DNA from: Phytobacter palmae
GTDB taxonomy: Bacteria > Pseudomonadota > Gammaproteobacteria > Enterobacterales > Enterobacteriaceae
Length of the DNA: 64,000 nucleotides
Reading direction: 5' to 3'
Assembly: GCA_900112785.1 (NCBI GenBank)
Contig: FONB01000001.1
Location: forward strand, 275,888 to 339,887
In this document: positions 43,380 to 52,999 of the stretch, piece after piece
Layout of the letters: the number at the start of each line of letters is the position of its first letter
Numbering within the stretch: the first letter of the stretch is position 1
Notes under the pieces: model-generated
Database searches by the model: none
Seen by the model: only the letters and a program-made list of their open reading frames with translations
What the model was told of the DNA's origin: nothing
Translations under genes and position numbers: made by a program

Positions 43380-44333
43380 TCAGGCTTTCAGCCCGGCAAA
43401 GGCGTCGCGGATTTCCTGTTCCGGCAACTGGATGCCGATAAACACCAGCGTGCTGTGTGGCGGCTCGTCGCCCCACGGACGGTCCCAGTCGGCGCTGTAA
43501 AGCCGCTGTACACCCTGGAACAGCAGGCGGTTGGGCTCGCCATCAATCCACAGCATGCCCTTATAGCGCAATAGCTTATCGGCAAATGACAGCAGTAGAT
43601 TTTCCATTACCCGTGAGACCGCACTGATATCAACCGGATAGTCCAGCTCTACCACAATGGATGAGACATCGTTCTGCTTGTCAGCAATAAAGTGGAAGCG
43701 TGGTTTTGCGGTGATGTTCTCTTCCAGCATAAAGCCGTTGGTATTAAACAACTGACTCAGGTTGATATCGCCGTGGGTGACAGTATAAATCGGCGCGCGG
43801 GCGTTGATGCGGCCCAGGCGTTCGCGCAGTTTTTCGCTTTCACCGGCGACATCGGTTTTGGTCAGCAGAATGCGGTCGGCATAACCTACCTGCGACTGGG
43901 CGATGGTGAACTGGTTCATCTGCGCATCCGCATGGACGGCATCCACCAGCGCGATCACGCCATCCAGCAGATAACGCTGACAGAGGATCTCATGGGAAAA
44001 GAAGGTCTGGATAATCGGCCCTGGATCGGCCATGCCGGTGCACTCGATCACCAGGCGATCAAAGGTGACATCGCCACGATCGAGACTATCGAGTAAATCC
44101 AGTAGCGCATCTTCCAGCTCGCTGGAGCGGGTACAGCAGATGCAGCCGTTGGTGAGCGTTTTGATCTGCGTGGCGCGGTCGCCAATCAACTGATCGTCAA
44201 CCGGGACTTCACCGAACTCATTTTCAATAACGGCGATTTTGAAGCCGTGCTGCTCATTGAGGATATGACGCAGCAGGGTGGTTTTGCCGGCGCCAAGAAA
44301 ACCGGTTAACAGGGTGACAGCAATGGGTGTCAT
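43380..44333 (-). CDS. yjiA: COG0523 GTPase YjiA
   Basis: This 317-residue CobW/COG0523-family GTPase has Walker A GFLGAGKTTLL, the metal motif CICC in TNGCICCTRSSEL, switch II ECTGMADPGP and the base motif LLTKTD. Family members act as metal insertases or metal-binding chaperones; E. coli YjiA binds GTP and transition metals. The start at 44333 has AGGAGA directly upstream; a longer in-frame reading to 44372 is not supported. It lies 10 bp after yjiX, forming a yjiX-yjiA unit below btsT. Confidence 0.9.
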   Translation of the reverse strand: MTPIAVTLLTGFLGAGKTTLLRHILNEQHGFKIAVIENEFGEVPVDDQLIGDRATQIKTLTNGCICCTRSSELEDALLDLLDSLDRGDVTFDRLVIECTGMADPGPIIQTFFSHEILCQRYLLDGVIALVDAVHADAQMNQFTIAQSQVGYADRILLTKTDVAGESEKLRERLGRINARAPIYTVTHGDINLSQLFNTNGFMLEENITAKPRFHFIADKQNDVSSIVVELDYPVDISAVSRVMENLLLSFADKLLRYKGMLWIDGEPNRLLFQGVQRLYSADWDRPWGDEPPHSTLVFIGIQLPEQEIRDAFAGLKA

Positions 44334-44343
44334 GTTCTCTCCT

Positions 44344-44547
44344 TTAGCAGCAACGCACGCCACCTTCTCCACTTCCGCCGTAGCGCGCTTCCTGACGTTC
44401 GCGGAAAAATTCAGTGTATGTCATGCAGGGTTTATCCGGATGGTTAGTTTTCATATGTTCGACGTAGTTGTCGTAATCCGGGATGCCAATCAGCATTTTT
44501 GCCGCCTGGCCGAGGTATTTTTTTGCCTGACTTAAGTTATCAAACAT
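44344..44547 (-). CDS. yjiX: YjiX/YbdD family small protein
   Basis: This 67-residue protein, [32 protein letters not shown] then [26 protein letters not shown], follows E. coli YjiX and YbdD. YbdD lies behind cstA and YjiX behind btsT; both transporters belong to the CstA family. Two terminal cysteines are present (VRCC). Function is unknown; a partner role to the transporter is suggested by the repeated pairing. An intrinsic terminator separates it from btsT here. Confidence 0.88.
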   Translation of the reverse strand: MFDNLSQAKKYLGQAAKMLIGIPDYDNYVEHMKTNHPDKPCMTYTEFFRERQEARYGGSGEGGVRCC

Positions 44548-44559
44548 AGCCCATCCTGA

Positions 44560-44593
44560 TAAGAAAAAGCCCGGCGAGATGAGTCCGCCGGGC
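44560..44593 (-). terminator. Intrinsic terminator/attenuator between btsT and yjiX
   Basis: On the minus strand a perfect 8-bp stem GCCCGGCG/CGCCGGGC with a 9-nt loop is followed by TTTTTCTT. It lies 110 bp after the btsT stop and 13 bp before the yjiX start codon. Confidence 0.75.
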
Positions 44594-44599
44594 ATTGTT

Positions 44600-44700
44600 C
44601 CCCTCACCCCCCGATTCTCTCGCCACAGGGGCGAGGGGGAAAGGATCGCACCCTACAGATCCCTCTCCCTTTTAGGAAGAGGGGGGATGAGGGGTAAAAG
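44600..44700. repeat. CCCTC/GAGGG-rich intergenic repeat
   Basis: Inverted CCCTC and GAGGG-type blocks (CTCTCGCC..GGCGAGGG and ATCCCTCTCCC..GGAAGAGGGGGGAT) form two hairpins after btsT. Related blocks occur at 819-845 and 24508-24537, so this looks like a dispersed intergenic repeat. Confidence 0.5.
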
Positions 44701-44702
44701 GA

Positions 44703-46856
44703 TCAGTGATGTGAAGAGGTCTTCACGCCGCCTTCCGGTACCGGAATATAAGGGGTTTCTTTGTCGGTACGCACAGTGTTGTTACGCACGTTCAACCAGG
44801 TTTTGATCCCGTAGAAGATGATGCTGTACACAACCACCAGGAACAGAATACTCAGACCTGCGTTGGTGTAGTTATTCACCACGATATGGTTCATGTTGGC
44901 AATCTGCTGTGCGGTCAGCTCAGAGCCACCGGCAGCGATCTTCTCTTTGTACTGGTTAGCCATGTACAGGAAGCCTTCCAGTTGCGGGTTAGTGCTGAAC
45001 AATTTCAGACCCAGTGCCCAGGTGGTGCACAGCAGCAGCCACAGTGCCGGAACCACGGTTACCCAGATGTATTTGGTACGCTGCATTTTCACCAGCACTA
45101 CCGTACCCAGCATCAGTGCGACAGCCGCCAGCATCTGGTTGGAGATACCGAACAGCGGCCACAGGCTTTTCACGCCGCCCAGTGGGTCAACAACGCCTTG
45201 ATACAGCAGGTAGCCCCACAGTCCAACGCAACCTGCGGTACCGACGATACCGGCGACCAGGGAGTCGGTTTTCTTGAGGAACGGTACAAAGTTACCCAAC
45301 AGATCCTGCAGCATAAAGCGACCAGCACGGGTACCCGCATCCAGCGCGGTCAGGATGAACAGGGCTTCAAACAGGATACCGAAGTGATACCAGAAGCCCA
45401 TGTCTGCCATCGGCATGATTTTGTGGAACACATGTGCGATACCCACAGCCAGCGTTGGCGCGCCGCCTGCGCGGTTCAGTACGGACGGTTCGCCGATATC
45501 TTTTGCCGTTTGCAGAATCTGCTCAGGGGAGATGACGAAGCCCCAGGAGCTAACCGTTGCCGCCGCGTGCGCAGTGACATCTTTCAACTGTGCCATAATC
45601 ATCGGCGCATTATCGCCGCCCAACTCATGCAGGTTCGGCATTGTGATGCCAAGGCCAGCCGGCGGGGTGTTCATTGCAAAGTAGAGACCCGGTTCAATGA
45701 TGGACGCTGCAACCAGTGCCATTACCGCTACGAAGGACTCCATCAGCATGGCGCCGTAACCGATAAAACGCGCATCCGTTTCATTCGCCAGCAGTTTCGG
45801 TGTGGTGCCGGAAGCGATCAGCGCATGGAAGCCAGAGACCGCGCCACAGGCGATGGTGATAAACAGGAACGGGAACAGCGCACCTTTCCACAGCGGGCCG
45901 GTACCGTCGATGTACTGCGTCACCGCAGGCATTTTCAGTTCCGGGTTGAGGATAACGATCCCCAGCGCCAGCCCAACGATAACACCGATTTTCAGGAAGG
46001 TTGCCAGATAGTCACGCGGCGCAAGGATCAGCCATACCGGCAGCAGCGCAGAGATAAAGGCATAACCAATCAGCGCAAAGGTAATGGTGGTGTCTTTGAA
46101 GGTCAGCGCCGGACCCCAGTACGGGTCGTGCGCGATGATGCCGCCGAAGTAAATGGAAGCCACCAGCAGCACGATACCAATTACCGACACTTCACCCACG
46201 CGGCCAGGGCGCAGGAATCGCATGTAGATACCCATAAACAGGGCAATCGGTACAGTGGAGCAAACGGTGAACACGCCCCACGGGCTTTCTGCCAGTGCTT
46301 TTACCACGATCAGCGCCAGAACGGCGAGGATGATGATCATGATTAAGAAGCAGCCGAACAGGGCGATAGTCCCCGGCACGCGGCCCATCTCTTCTTTAAC
46401 CATCTCACCCAGAGAGGCGCCATTACGGCGTGAAGAGATAAATAGCACCATGAAGTCCTGCACCGCACCCGCCAGGACCACGCCTGCCAGCAGCCACAGG
46501 GTACCCGGCAGGTAGCCCATTTGTGCTGCCAGTACCGGGCCGACCAGCGGACCCGCGCCTGCGATAGCGGCAAAGTGGTGACCAAACAGGACGTAACGGT
46601 TGGTCGGAACGTAGTTCAGACCATCATTATTAATAACGGCTGGTGTTGAACGTGTCGGATCGAGCTTCATCACTTTTTGCGCGATGTACAAGCTGTAGTA
46701 GCGATACGCCACGAGGTATACAGAAACGGAAGCAACCACGATCCACAGCGCACTGACATGCTCACCGCGTCGTAAAGCAATGACGGATAAACAGAAGGCG
46801 CCGAGGATGCCGAGGAGCACCCAGGGTATATGTTTGAATAGCTTTTTAGTATCCAT
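44703..46856 (-). CDS. btsT: Pyruvate:H+ symporter BtsT (YjiY)
   Basis: This 717-residue CstA-family carrier has about 18 hydrophobic segments. MDTKKLFKHIPWVLLGILGAFCLSVIALRRGEH and SLYIAQKVMKLDPTR, GLNYVPTNRYVLFGHHFAAIAGAGPLVGPVLAAQMGY and the end ETPYIPVPEGGVKTSSHH match E. coli BtsT almost throughout. It imports pyruvate and is induced through the BtsSR two-component system when external pyruvate is present. The start is at MDTKK (46856); an in-frame extension to 46874 is not needed. A near-perfect CRP site lies upstream (47042-47057). It is divergent from tsr, as in E. coli. Confidence 0.95.
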   Translation of the reverse strand: MDTKKLFKHIPWVLLGILGAFCLSVIALRRGEHVSALWIVVASVSVYLVAYRYYSLYIAQKVMKLDPTRSTPAVINNDGLNYVPTNRYVLFGHHFAAIAGAGPLVGPVLAAQMGYLPGTLWLLAGVVLAGAVQDFMVLFISSRRNGASLGEMVKEEMGRVPGTIALFGCFLIMIIILAVLALIVVKALAESPWGVFTVCSTVPIALFMGIYMRFLRPGRVGEVSVIGIVLLVASIYFGGIIAHDPYWGPALTFKDTTITFALIGYAFISALLPVWLILAPRDYLATFLKIGVIVGLALGIVILNPELKMPAVTQYIDGTGPLWKGALFPFLFITIACGAVSGFHALIASGTTPKLLANETDARFIGYGAMLMESFVAVMALVAASIIEPGLYFAMNTPPAGLGITMPNLHELGGDNAPMIMAQLKDVTAHAAATVSSWGFVISPEQILQTAKDIGEPSVLNRAGGAPTLAVGIAHVFHKIMPMADMGFWYHFGILFEALFILTALDAGTRAGRFMLQDLLGNFVPFLKKTDSLVAGIVGTAGCVGLWGYLLYQGVVDPLGGVKSLWPLFGISNQMLAAVALMLGTVVLVKMQRTKYIWVTVVPALWLLLCTTWALGLKLFSTNPQLEGFLYMANQYKEKIAAGGSELTAQQIANMNHIVVNNYTNAGLSILFLVVVYSIIFYGIKTWLNVRNNTVRTDKETPYIPVPEGGVKTSSHH

Positions 46857-47041
46857 GTCAGACCTGATTATCAAGAAAAATGAAATCGGAGATGATGTGT
46901 TGAAAGACGGCCTTGCTGGTGACGATCATGGCAAATTACAAGCGTAAAAAGGGCGCGATCTGACTGAGCGGTACGAATAGCAGGGTAAGCGGTCAGCTAA
47001 GCGGATAAGCGGTTTTATACGGTGCTAAGCGGCTGAAAATA

Positions 47042-47057
47042 TGTGATAAGGATCACT
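47042..47057. promoter_or_regulatory. CRP-binding site
   Basis: TGTGATAAGGATCACT matches nine of the ten conserved positions of TGTGA-N6-TCACA. It is 186 bp upstream of btsT and 155 bp upstream of tsr; BtsT is CRP-dependent in E. coli. Confidence 0.78.
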
Positions 47058-47153
47058 TGCTGCACGTTCTGCTGGCAGGTCGCAGGAGGGAAATCTGGCG
47101 GCATATGTTGCTGTAATGTTAATGACGCAAGCGCGTTTCAGCATGATTTCCTT

Positions 47154-47180
47154 TAAAGTTTTCTCTGGTCGGGCCGAAAA
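47154..47180 (+). promoter_or_regulatory. Sigma-28 (FliA) promoter of tsr
   Basis: TAAAG, then 15 bp between TAAA and GCCG, then GCCGAAAA follows the flagellar consensus TAAA-N15-GCCGATAA with one mismatch in the -10. It ends 31 bp before the tsr start codon. Confidence 0.85.
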
Positions 47181-47211
47181 TCTGTTACCTGGCTAATGGA
47201 AGATAGAAAAC

Positions 47212-48873
47212 ATGTTGAATCGTATGAAACTTGTCACCAGTTTACTTTTTGTACTGGGACTTTTTGGTCTTTTGCAACTCACATCTGGCGGCTTATTCTT
47301 TAACGCACTTAAGCACGACAAAGAAAACTTCACTGTGTTGCAGACTATCCGTCAGCAACAATCCACGCTAAACGCCAGTTGGGTGGCGCTTTTGCAGACG
47401 CGTAACACGCTCAACCGCGCCGGGATCCGTTACATGATGGATCAGAATCAAATCGGCAGCGGTGCAACGGTGAACGATCTCATGCAGATCGCCACTACCT
47501 CGTTAAAGCAGGCTGAAACGCACTGGAAAGAGTATCAGGCTTTACCTCGCGATCCGCGTCAGAATGAGGCTGCGGCGGCGGAAATCAATCGTACTTATGA
47601 TATTTACCACAATGCACTCGCTGAGCTGATTCAGTTGCTGGGCGCAGGCAAAATCAATGAGTTCTTTGACCAGCCGACCCAGGGCTATCAGGATGCCTTT
47701 GAGAAGCCGTATCTTGATTACTTGCAGCAAAACGACCGCCTGTATGCTATTGCGGTCGAAGAAAGCAACAGCTCTTACTCCACTGCCGTATGGATAATTA
47801 TCAGTGTCCTGGTGGTCGTGCTGGTGGTGATTGTTGCCGTATGGCTTGGCATTAAGCGTGGCGTTATCGGTCCGATGAATCATCTGATCGAAAACATCCG
47901 CCATATTGCCGGTGGCGATCTGGAACAGACTATCGACGTGCACGGTAGTAACGAAATGGGCCAACTGGCCTCCAGCCTTCGTCATATGCAGGCTGAGCTG
48001 GTGCGTACCGTAGGCGATGTCCGTAACGGCGCCGATGCCATTTACAGCGGCGCGAGCGAAATTTCGGCGGGTAACAATGATCTCTCTTCCCGTACTGAAC
48101 AGCAGGCTGCTTCGCTGGAAGAGACGGCCGCCAGTATGGAAGAGCTGACCGCAACCGTAAAACAAAACGCCGAAAATGCCCGTCAGGCCAGTCATCTGGC
48201 GAAAAGCGCATCGGATACCGCGCAGAAAGGCGGCAAAGTGGTGGATAACGTTGTGCAGACGATGCGTGACATTACTGCCAGTTCGCAGAAAATTGCCGAT
48301 ATTATCAGCGTGATCGATGGTATTGCCTTCCAGACAAACATCCTGGCGCTGAACGCCGCGGTAGAAGCCGCGCGTGCCGGCGAACAGGGGCGTGGCTTTG
48401 CGGTCGTGGCAGGGGAAGTCCGTAACCTGGCCCAGCGCAGTGCGCAGGCAGCGCGTGAAATCAAGAGTCTGATTGAAGACTCTGTCGGTCGCGTTGAGTT
48501 GGGCTCTACGCTGGTGGAAAGCGCCGGTGAAACGATGGACGAAATTGTCAGCGCGGTAACCCGCGTGACCGACATCATGGGCGAAATCGCCTCTGCCTCC
48601 GATGAGCAGAGCCGCGGCATCGACCAGGTGGGCCTGGCAGTAGCGGAAATGGACCGTGTGACCCAGCAGAACGCCTCGCTGGTAGAAGAGTCTGCCGCTG
48701 CGGCAGCCGCGCTGGAAGAACAGGCCAGTCGTCTGACGCAGGCGGTAGCCGTGTTCCGCACCCGTCGTGTCTCCCGTGAAGCGCCAGTTGTGGCATCCAC
48801 GCTGAAAACCGCATCCGCAAGCCCAATGCCGCGTAAAGCGGCGGGTGGTGACGATAACTGGGAAACCTTCTGA
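47212..48873 (+). CDS. tsr: Serine chemoreceptor Tsr
   Basis: This 553-residue methyl-accepting chemotaxis protein has a first membrane helix (8-30), a four-helix periplasmic domain with serine-binding Arg64, Arg69 and Arg73 ([19 protein letters not shown]) at E. coli numbering, a second membrane helix (about 192-213), HAMP, and the signalling hairpin with [37 protein letters not shown]. The NWETF pentapeptide at the end recruits CheR and CheB. Methylation helices [21 protein letters not shown] flank it. It is transcribed from a sigma-28 promoter, so it belongs to the flagellar late genes. Terminator at 48881. Confidence 0.96.
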   Translation: MLNRMKLVTSLLFVLGLFGLLQLTSGGLFFNALKHDKENFTVLQTIRQQQSTLNASWVALLQTRNTLNRAGIRYMMDQNQIGSGATVNDLMQIATTSLKQAETHWKEYQALPRDPRQNEAAAAEINRTYDIYHNALAELIQLLGAGKINEFFDQPTQGYQDAFEKPYLDYLQQNDRLYAIAVEESNSSYSTAVWIIISVLVVVLVVIVAVWLGIKRGVIGPMNHLIENIRHIAGGDLEQTIDVHGSNEMGQLASSLRHMQAELVRTVGDVRNGADAIYSGASEISAGNNDLSSRTEQQAASLEETAASMEELTATVKQNAENARQASHLAKSASDTAQKGGKVVDNVVQTMRDITASSQKIADIISVIDGIAFQTNILALNAAVEAARAGEQGRGFAVVAGEVRNLAQRSAQAAREIKSLIEDSVGRVELGSTLVESAGETMDEIVSAVTRVTDIMGEIASASDEQSRGIDQVGLAVAEMDRVTQQNASLVEESAAAAAALEEQASRLTQAVAVFRTRRVSREAPVVASTLKTASASPMPRKAAGGDDNWETF

Positions 48874-48880
48874 TAAACCT

Positions 48881-48918
48881 CGCGCCCTGCTGACGTGGGG
48901 CGCGTTTCCTCTTTTTTC
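48881..48918 (+). terminator. Rho-independent terminator of tsr
   Basis: CGCGCCC and GGGCGCG pair around a 10-nt loop, followed by TTTCCTCTTTTTT, right after the tsr stop codon. Confidence 0.85.
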
Positions 48919-48954
48919 ATCGTGCTATCCTTAGTTTTTATCCGGAGGAGCACT

Positions 48955-49767
48955 ATGAATCTCACTGCCATTTCTGCCCTTCACTACAGTTGCGAACAGT
49001 TCGCCGCCCACCTTGGCGCGTGCTTTGAAGGCTACAGTGTCCCTTTTTCGCTTCCCCCAGAACGCTTTGCCCGGCGTTTTGGCGCGGAGGATATCAGTCT
49101 GACGGACTCCTGCATCTGGTGGAATGACGACATGCTGGCCGCGGCGGCGGTTATTACCCGGCGTGGCGAATCGGCAAGGCTGGGGGCTTTCTCCCTTATT
49201 CCGGCTTATCGCGGTAAAGGCTACGGTAAAAAACTGCTGACACCGCTGTTGCAGGATTTGCGGGCAAAAGGCGTTCGGCAAATGTGGCTGGAGGTGATTC
49301 AGGACAACCTGGCGGGCGTTGGGCTTTATCGCTCACTTGGCTTCGAGATTCGCCAGGCATTACACGGTTTTCAGGGGGCTGCGCGTCCCTGTGTTGATGA
49401 AAATTTGCTGCGTGAGATTAATCCGCTCGAGGTGGTCTGGCGCTCGGTGGGGGAAGTGAAAGGGGCGCTGCCGTGGCTGATCGACCCGCTCTCTGTGGTG
49501 TCGTTGCCGTGCAGGGCATTTGAGTATCGCAAACACGCCTACGCCATCGTTGCGACGCTGACAGAACAACCGCAACTCCGCTTTCTCTATGTTGAGCCGG
49601 AGTACCGCCGCAAAGGTTTTGCCCGTGAGATGCTGATGACCCTCAATCACCACTTCCCCGGGTTGACGACCAGCGTAGCGGTGCCGGAATCCTTCACCCC
49701 GCTGTTTGCGTCAGCGGGTTACTCCACGATGGACATCAGCCAGTTTGAAATGCGGGCGATGCTGTGA
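48955..49767 (+). CDS. Tandem-GNAT N-acetyltransferase
   Basis: This 270-residue protein has one clear GNAT fold in residues 15-135, with the acetyl-CoA loop LIPAYRGKGYGKKLL and VRQMWLEVIQDNLAGVGLYRSLGF, and a second in 190-265 with YVEPEYRRKGFAREMLMTLN. Acceptor unknown. CGGAGGAG stands 6 nt before the ATG at 48955; a longer in-frame reading lacks one. It occupies the site between tsr and opgB where E. coli has the lgoT-lgoR-lgoD genes. It ends 128 bp from the stop of the convergent opgB. Confidence 0.82.
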   Translation: MNLTAISALHYSCEQFAAHLGACFEGYSVPFSLPPERFARRFGAEDISLTDSCIWWNDDMLAAAAVITRRGESARLGAFSLIPAYRGKGYGKKLLTPLLQDLRAKGVRQMWLEVIQDNLAGVGLYRSLGFEIRQALHGFQGAARPCVDENLLREINPLEVVWRSVGEVKGALPWLIDPLSVVSLPCRAFEYRKHAYAIVATLTEQPQLRFLYVEPEYRRKGFAREMLMTLNHHFPGLTTSVAVPESFTPLFASAGYSTMDISQFEMRAML

Positions 49768-49894
49768 TCGCCCGTTTATTCACTGTTGCTTCGGATCGTC
49801 GATAGGCTGGCGGGCCGGCACAATATAAGCAATGACTCCCGGAACCGCCACAAAGCCGCAGGTAATCAGCGCCTGGGGCCGTTCGGGCTCTTTT

Positions 49895-52186
49895 TTACCC
49901 TGCTGTTTTGATAATTTTGATTTCTACCATCCCGATACCGAGCTTACGTGGGGAGTGGCCGAGAATGTTCCCCTCATTGGTGGACTCGGGTTCCGGTGGC
50001 ACAATCACCAGTGTATTACTGCGTGTCGGGTTGTTGAAACGCAACGTGGTGGTGGAAACATCGTTGCTCAGCATCAGCGTTTGCTCTTCATCACCTATCC
50101 TTACCGGAATAGGGCGGTTGGCGTTTGCACCATAAGCTTTTGCGGTGATCACCAGATCAAAGGATTCTGGTAGCGGGTTGTTAAACTCTATTTCGACTTC
50201 GTTGCCGAGCTGCGCATTCGACCAGCGCCCCCAGCTTTCCGGGCGAGAAATGCCGCTAAATTTTTTCACTTCCTCCGGTGCGCCCGCGACGTTGAAGACG
50301 AAGCTGTCGGCTTTGTAACGGATGTCGTCATCGACAATTTTCAGCATATCCACGTTCTGCTTGTAACGGTCAGTGCTGATAACGGTATCTTTGAAGGTGG
50401 TGATCCCTTTCCACTGATCTTTATCGACGGCTTGGACCTTCTGCTCACCGCCGAGCTGCCCCTGCGATACACACCAGTCGGTGGAAAGCGCCAGCTCCGG
50501 CGCCCACAGGCGGGCCATTTTGTAGCATTGATCAACCCAGACAAAGTTATCCCGAGGGGCGAAATCAGCGAGCTGGAAACGCAGCGGCGCGGAGTATTCG
50601 CTTTCCGGGATAGGCTCGACGCGTTTTGATGACACACGTACCAGCAGCGGAAGGCGGAAATTGCTGCCGGAAAAAGCAATCATCTTTTTATCGCGATCGA
50701 TGGTGAAGTCCTTCATCTGTTTTGGGAAATTCCACAGGCGAATGATATCGGGCTTCCAGGCGACAATTTTCTCTTTCATATTCAGGAATTCACCGGAAAG
50801 CGACTGCCCGGACAAACTGCTACGCCCAAGACCGAGATAGTTATCGCCACCGAGAATATCCAGCACCGTGGCGCCGTTATCCATGGTGCTGCGCTTTACA
50901 GCCAGTGTGTTCTGCTCTGGTTCATCGCCACGCAGAACGAAAAACAGATTCTTACGATCCTCTTTATTCAGGTATTTCCACGCCGTGTTGTTCATGGCGA
51001 GATGGTCGGAGGAGACCACAATGACCGTATCTTTAAACCAGGGTGAGGCTTTTATTTTGTTAATTAACGCGGCGATATGCTGTTGGCTGCAGGTGACGGC
51101 GCTAAACGACTGGTTTGGTTTACCGTCGTAGCTATAGCTTTTACGACCGCAGCTGCGGGAGATAAAACCGTCCGGGTGGTGGGTATCAACAGTTAATGCA
51201 AACAATGAGAAACGCTGCCCGGAACGCGAAAGCGCCTCGTACTTTTTCCACACTTCATCCAGCACGGTATCATCGTAGAAGCCCCAGTCATTGCGGTATT
51301 TAGGGTCGCTTACTTCGCCCTTTAACTCTTCTGCGCCGACAAGATGATCAAAGCCATGCGATTTCAGAAATACATCTTTACCGGCAAAGCGCAGGTTTGC
51401 GCCCTGGACAAAATAGTTCTGGTAGCCGGAGTTTTTCAGGATGTCGCCAAGACATAGATTTTGGGGGAAAAAGCTGGAAACGGACGCAGATGCGTTACCT
51501 TCAAACGGCGCAAACAGTGGGATCCCACATTGAGAGGCGACCATTCCGGCAATGGTGTAATCCGTACCGGGCAATTGTTCCGTTTGCGAGAAGTCCAGAC
51601 CTTCTTCTTTTAGTGCCCCCAGTTCAGGAGTCAGACCAGGAAACGCGACATCATCGAAATAGGTACGTTCCAGACTCTCGCCGTAGATATAGACCAGGTT
51701 CAGCTTCGGATTAGGGATCTTTTTCGCAGGTTCAAGATAATATTCTGCAAAATCAGGGTCGCCTTCACGGGATTGGGATTTGACGAGTTCAGTAATTTGA
51801 TGAAATGCCGGGCTCGCATCCACGGAGCCGAGTGCCAGCAATAGCGCCAGCAGGCTGTAACCGAAGTGGCAGGGGTGATGGCGACGACGGCGTAGTATCC
51901 AGCCCAGAGCGCCGAAAACCACCGCCAGTGCGAGAACCAGGGCCGCACCTGGCAGCAGATATTTGCGCACCCCCGCGCCCGTGAGGCTATTGGTCAGCGT
52001 ATAGATAACCGCATCATTGATTCCATCGCCAGTGAAGTAGTTACTGGCGTAAAGGGTGATGTTTAGCAGCACAAAGAAACCCAGCACCAGCAATACTGCA
52101 GTGAACCACCAGGTATTACGGCCCGCTTTAGAGGCGTAAATCGCCACGGACGCCAGAAATAAAACAATAGAAAGTAACTCGGACAA
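49895..52186 (-). CDS. opgB: Phosphoglycerol transferase I (OpgB)
   Basis: This 763-residue membrane enzyme, the same length as E. coli OpgB, moves phosphoglycerol from phosphatidylglycerol to periplasmic glucans. It has four N-terminal membrane helices (residues 1-130), then an alkaline-phosphatase-superfamily domain with [16 protein letters not shown] (catalytic Thr), [28 protein letters not shown] and [13 protein letters not shown] as metal-binding parts. The start codon is TTG at 52186, as in E. coli, with GAGGAA upstream. The C-terminal 200 residues are beta-rich. It is upstream of, and convergent with, the GNAT gene. Confidence 0.95.
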   Translation of the reverse strand: MSELLSIVLFLASVAIYASKAGRNTWWFTAVLLVLGFFVLLNITLYASNYFTGDGINDAVIYTLTNSLTGAGVRKYLLPGAALVLALAVVFGALGWILRRRRHHPCHFGYSLLALLLALGSVDASPAFHQITELVKSQSREGDPDFAEYYLEPAKKIPNPKLNLVYIYGESLERTYFDDVAFPGLTPELGALKEEGLDFSQTEQLPGTDYTIAGMVASQCGIPLFAPFEGNASASVSSFFPQNLCLGDILKNSGYQNYFVQGANLRFAGKDVFLKSHGFDHLVGAEELKGEVSDPKYRNDWGFYDDTVLDEVWKKYEALSRSGQRFSLFALTVDTHHPDGFISRSCGRKSYSYDGKPNQSFSAVTCSQQHIAALINKIKASPWFKDTVIVVSSDHLAMNNTAWKYLNKEDRKNLFFVLRGDEPEQNTLAVKRSTMDNGATVLDILGGDNYLGLGRSSLSGQSLSGEFLNMKEKIVAWKPDIIRLWNFPKQMKDFTIDRDKKMIAFSGSNFRLPLLVRVSSKRVEPIPESEYSAPLRFQLADFAPRDNFVWVDQCYKMARLWAPELALSTDWCVSQGQLGGEQKVQAVDKDQWKGITTFKDTVISTDRYKQNVDMLKIVDDDIRYKADSFVFNVAGAPEEVKKFSGISRPESWGRWSNAQLGNEVEIEFNNPLPESFDLVITAKAYGANANRPIPVRIGDEEQTLMLSNDVSTTTLRFNNPTRSNTLVIVPPEPESTNEGNILGHSPRKLGIGMVEIKIIKTAG

Positions 52187-52421
52187 CCGTCATTCCTCTG
52201 CGATACCAGCATCCTGCTGGCAGAAATCCTTTGGGCTTCAATTTAATTGCGATGTCATGTTGCTGCAATTGTAGTGTCATCTTTATACGGATTTATTCGG
52301 AATTGGTTTAGAAAGATTTAAGTATGACCGCGGTCGCTTTCTGTATGGGGAGAGTAGGCTGGCAGATTTAAGGCAGGCGTCGCGCCTGGGCCGTTGGGGC
52401 GGCAAACGCGACGTTTTTAAC

Positions 52422-52925
52422 TCATGAGAGGAAGTTTACACCCTGTTTCAGAACAATATCACAGGCTTTGGTTTTCACTTTCTCCGCCAGCGGCGTGCTG
52501 CCAATATTATTCAGATTGAGCTGCTCGCCGTTTTTGGTGTTTAACATTCCCTGCAGGCCTTCGAGATAGTTAGTGTCCTTCTGTTGCTCCGCCTGAGTAT
52601 TCAGGCCAAGCTTATCCAGTACCTGATTTTTGATGTTATCTGTGTTAGTCAGTGAGGCGAGCTTATGCCTGGCACAGTAAGACATAACGCCTGCTGCATT
52701 ATTCATGGTGCCCGAGCTTAGTGACTGATTGCCGCCGTTGAGCAGACCCGTCAATGAAGAGAGGGACATACCGCCTTGCTGCTGACCTGCGCCGGAACTG
52801 CTCTGCTGGCTAAGCTGACTGGCTGCGCTGGAAAGATTTTCCTGCCAGGAAGAGGCGTAACTCGCGTGAGTGAACAATGCGCCGCTGGCGAAAGCGACGC
52901 AGAAAAGGTGTTTAGCAAAGGACAT
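52422..52925 (-). CDS. yjjA: Secreted protein YjjA
   Basis: This 167-residue protein has a signal peptide (MSFAKHLFCVAFASGALFTHASYAS) and a Ser/Gln-rich mature N-terminus (LSQQSSSGAGQQQGG). The C-terminal half, with MSYCARHKLASL and KTKACDIVLKQGVNFL, resembles DUF2501 proteins, with two conserved cysteines. Function unknown. It sits between opgB and dnaC as in E. coli (164 residues). Confidence 0.87.
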   Translation of the reverse strand: MSFAKHLFCVAFASGALFTHASYASSWQENLSSAASQLSQQSSSGAGQQQGGMSLSSLTGLLNGGNQSLSSGTMNNAAGVMSYCARHKLASLTNTDNIKNQVLDKLGLNTQAEQQKDTNYLEGLQGMLNTKNGEQLNLNNIGSTPLAEKVKTKACDIVLKQGVNFLS

Positions 52926-52999
52926 GGCGTGATCCTGGGGGTGGCCTGAAAGCGCCCATTATACACCTGCCCGTGTCCGGATTAAGGAGTGGAAAACTC

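Larger units (their letters stand above)
46857..47211. promoter_or_regulatory. Divergent btsT/tsr control region
   Basis: This 355-bp region has no gene. It contains a CRP site at 47042-47057 and a sigma-28 promoter at 47154-47180. Short repeats of the AGCGGATAAGCGGT type at 46970-47035 lie closer to btsT and may be part of its activator region. Confidence 0.7.

Noticed and set aside
44886..46346. Open frame of 486 codons on the plus strand opposite btsT
   Set aside because: It is low-complexity (Gln, His, Arg, Asp rich) and lies fully antisense to the well-conserved btsT. It reflects codon bias.
49783..49923. Open frame of 47 codons on the minus strand overlapping the opgB 3' end, reading like a membrane-protein tail (LITCGFVAVPGVIAYIVPAR)
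   Set aside because: It has no usable start codon and no ribosome-binding site. It could be a relict of a transporter such as lgoT, which lies here in E. coli, but I could not align it to one.
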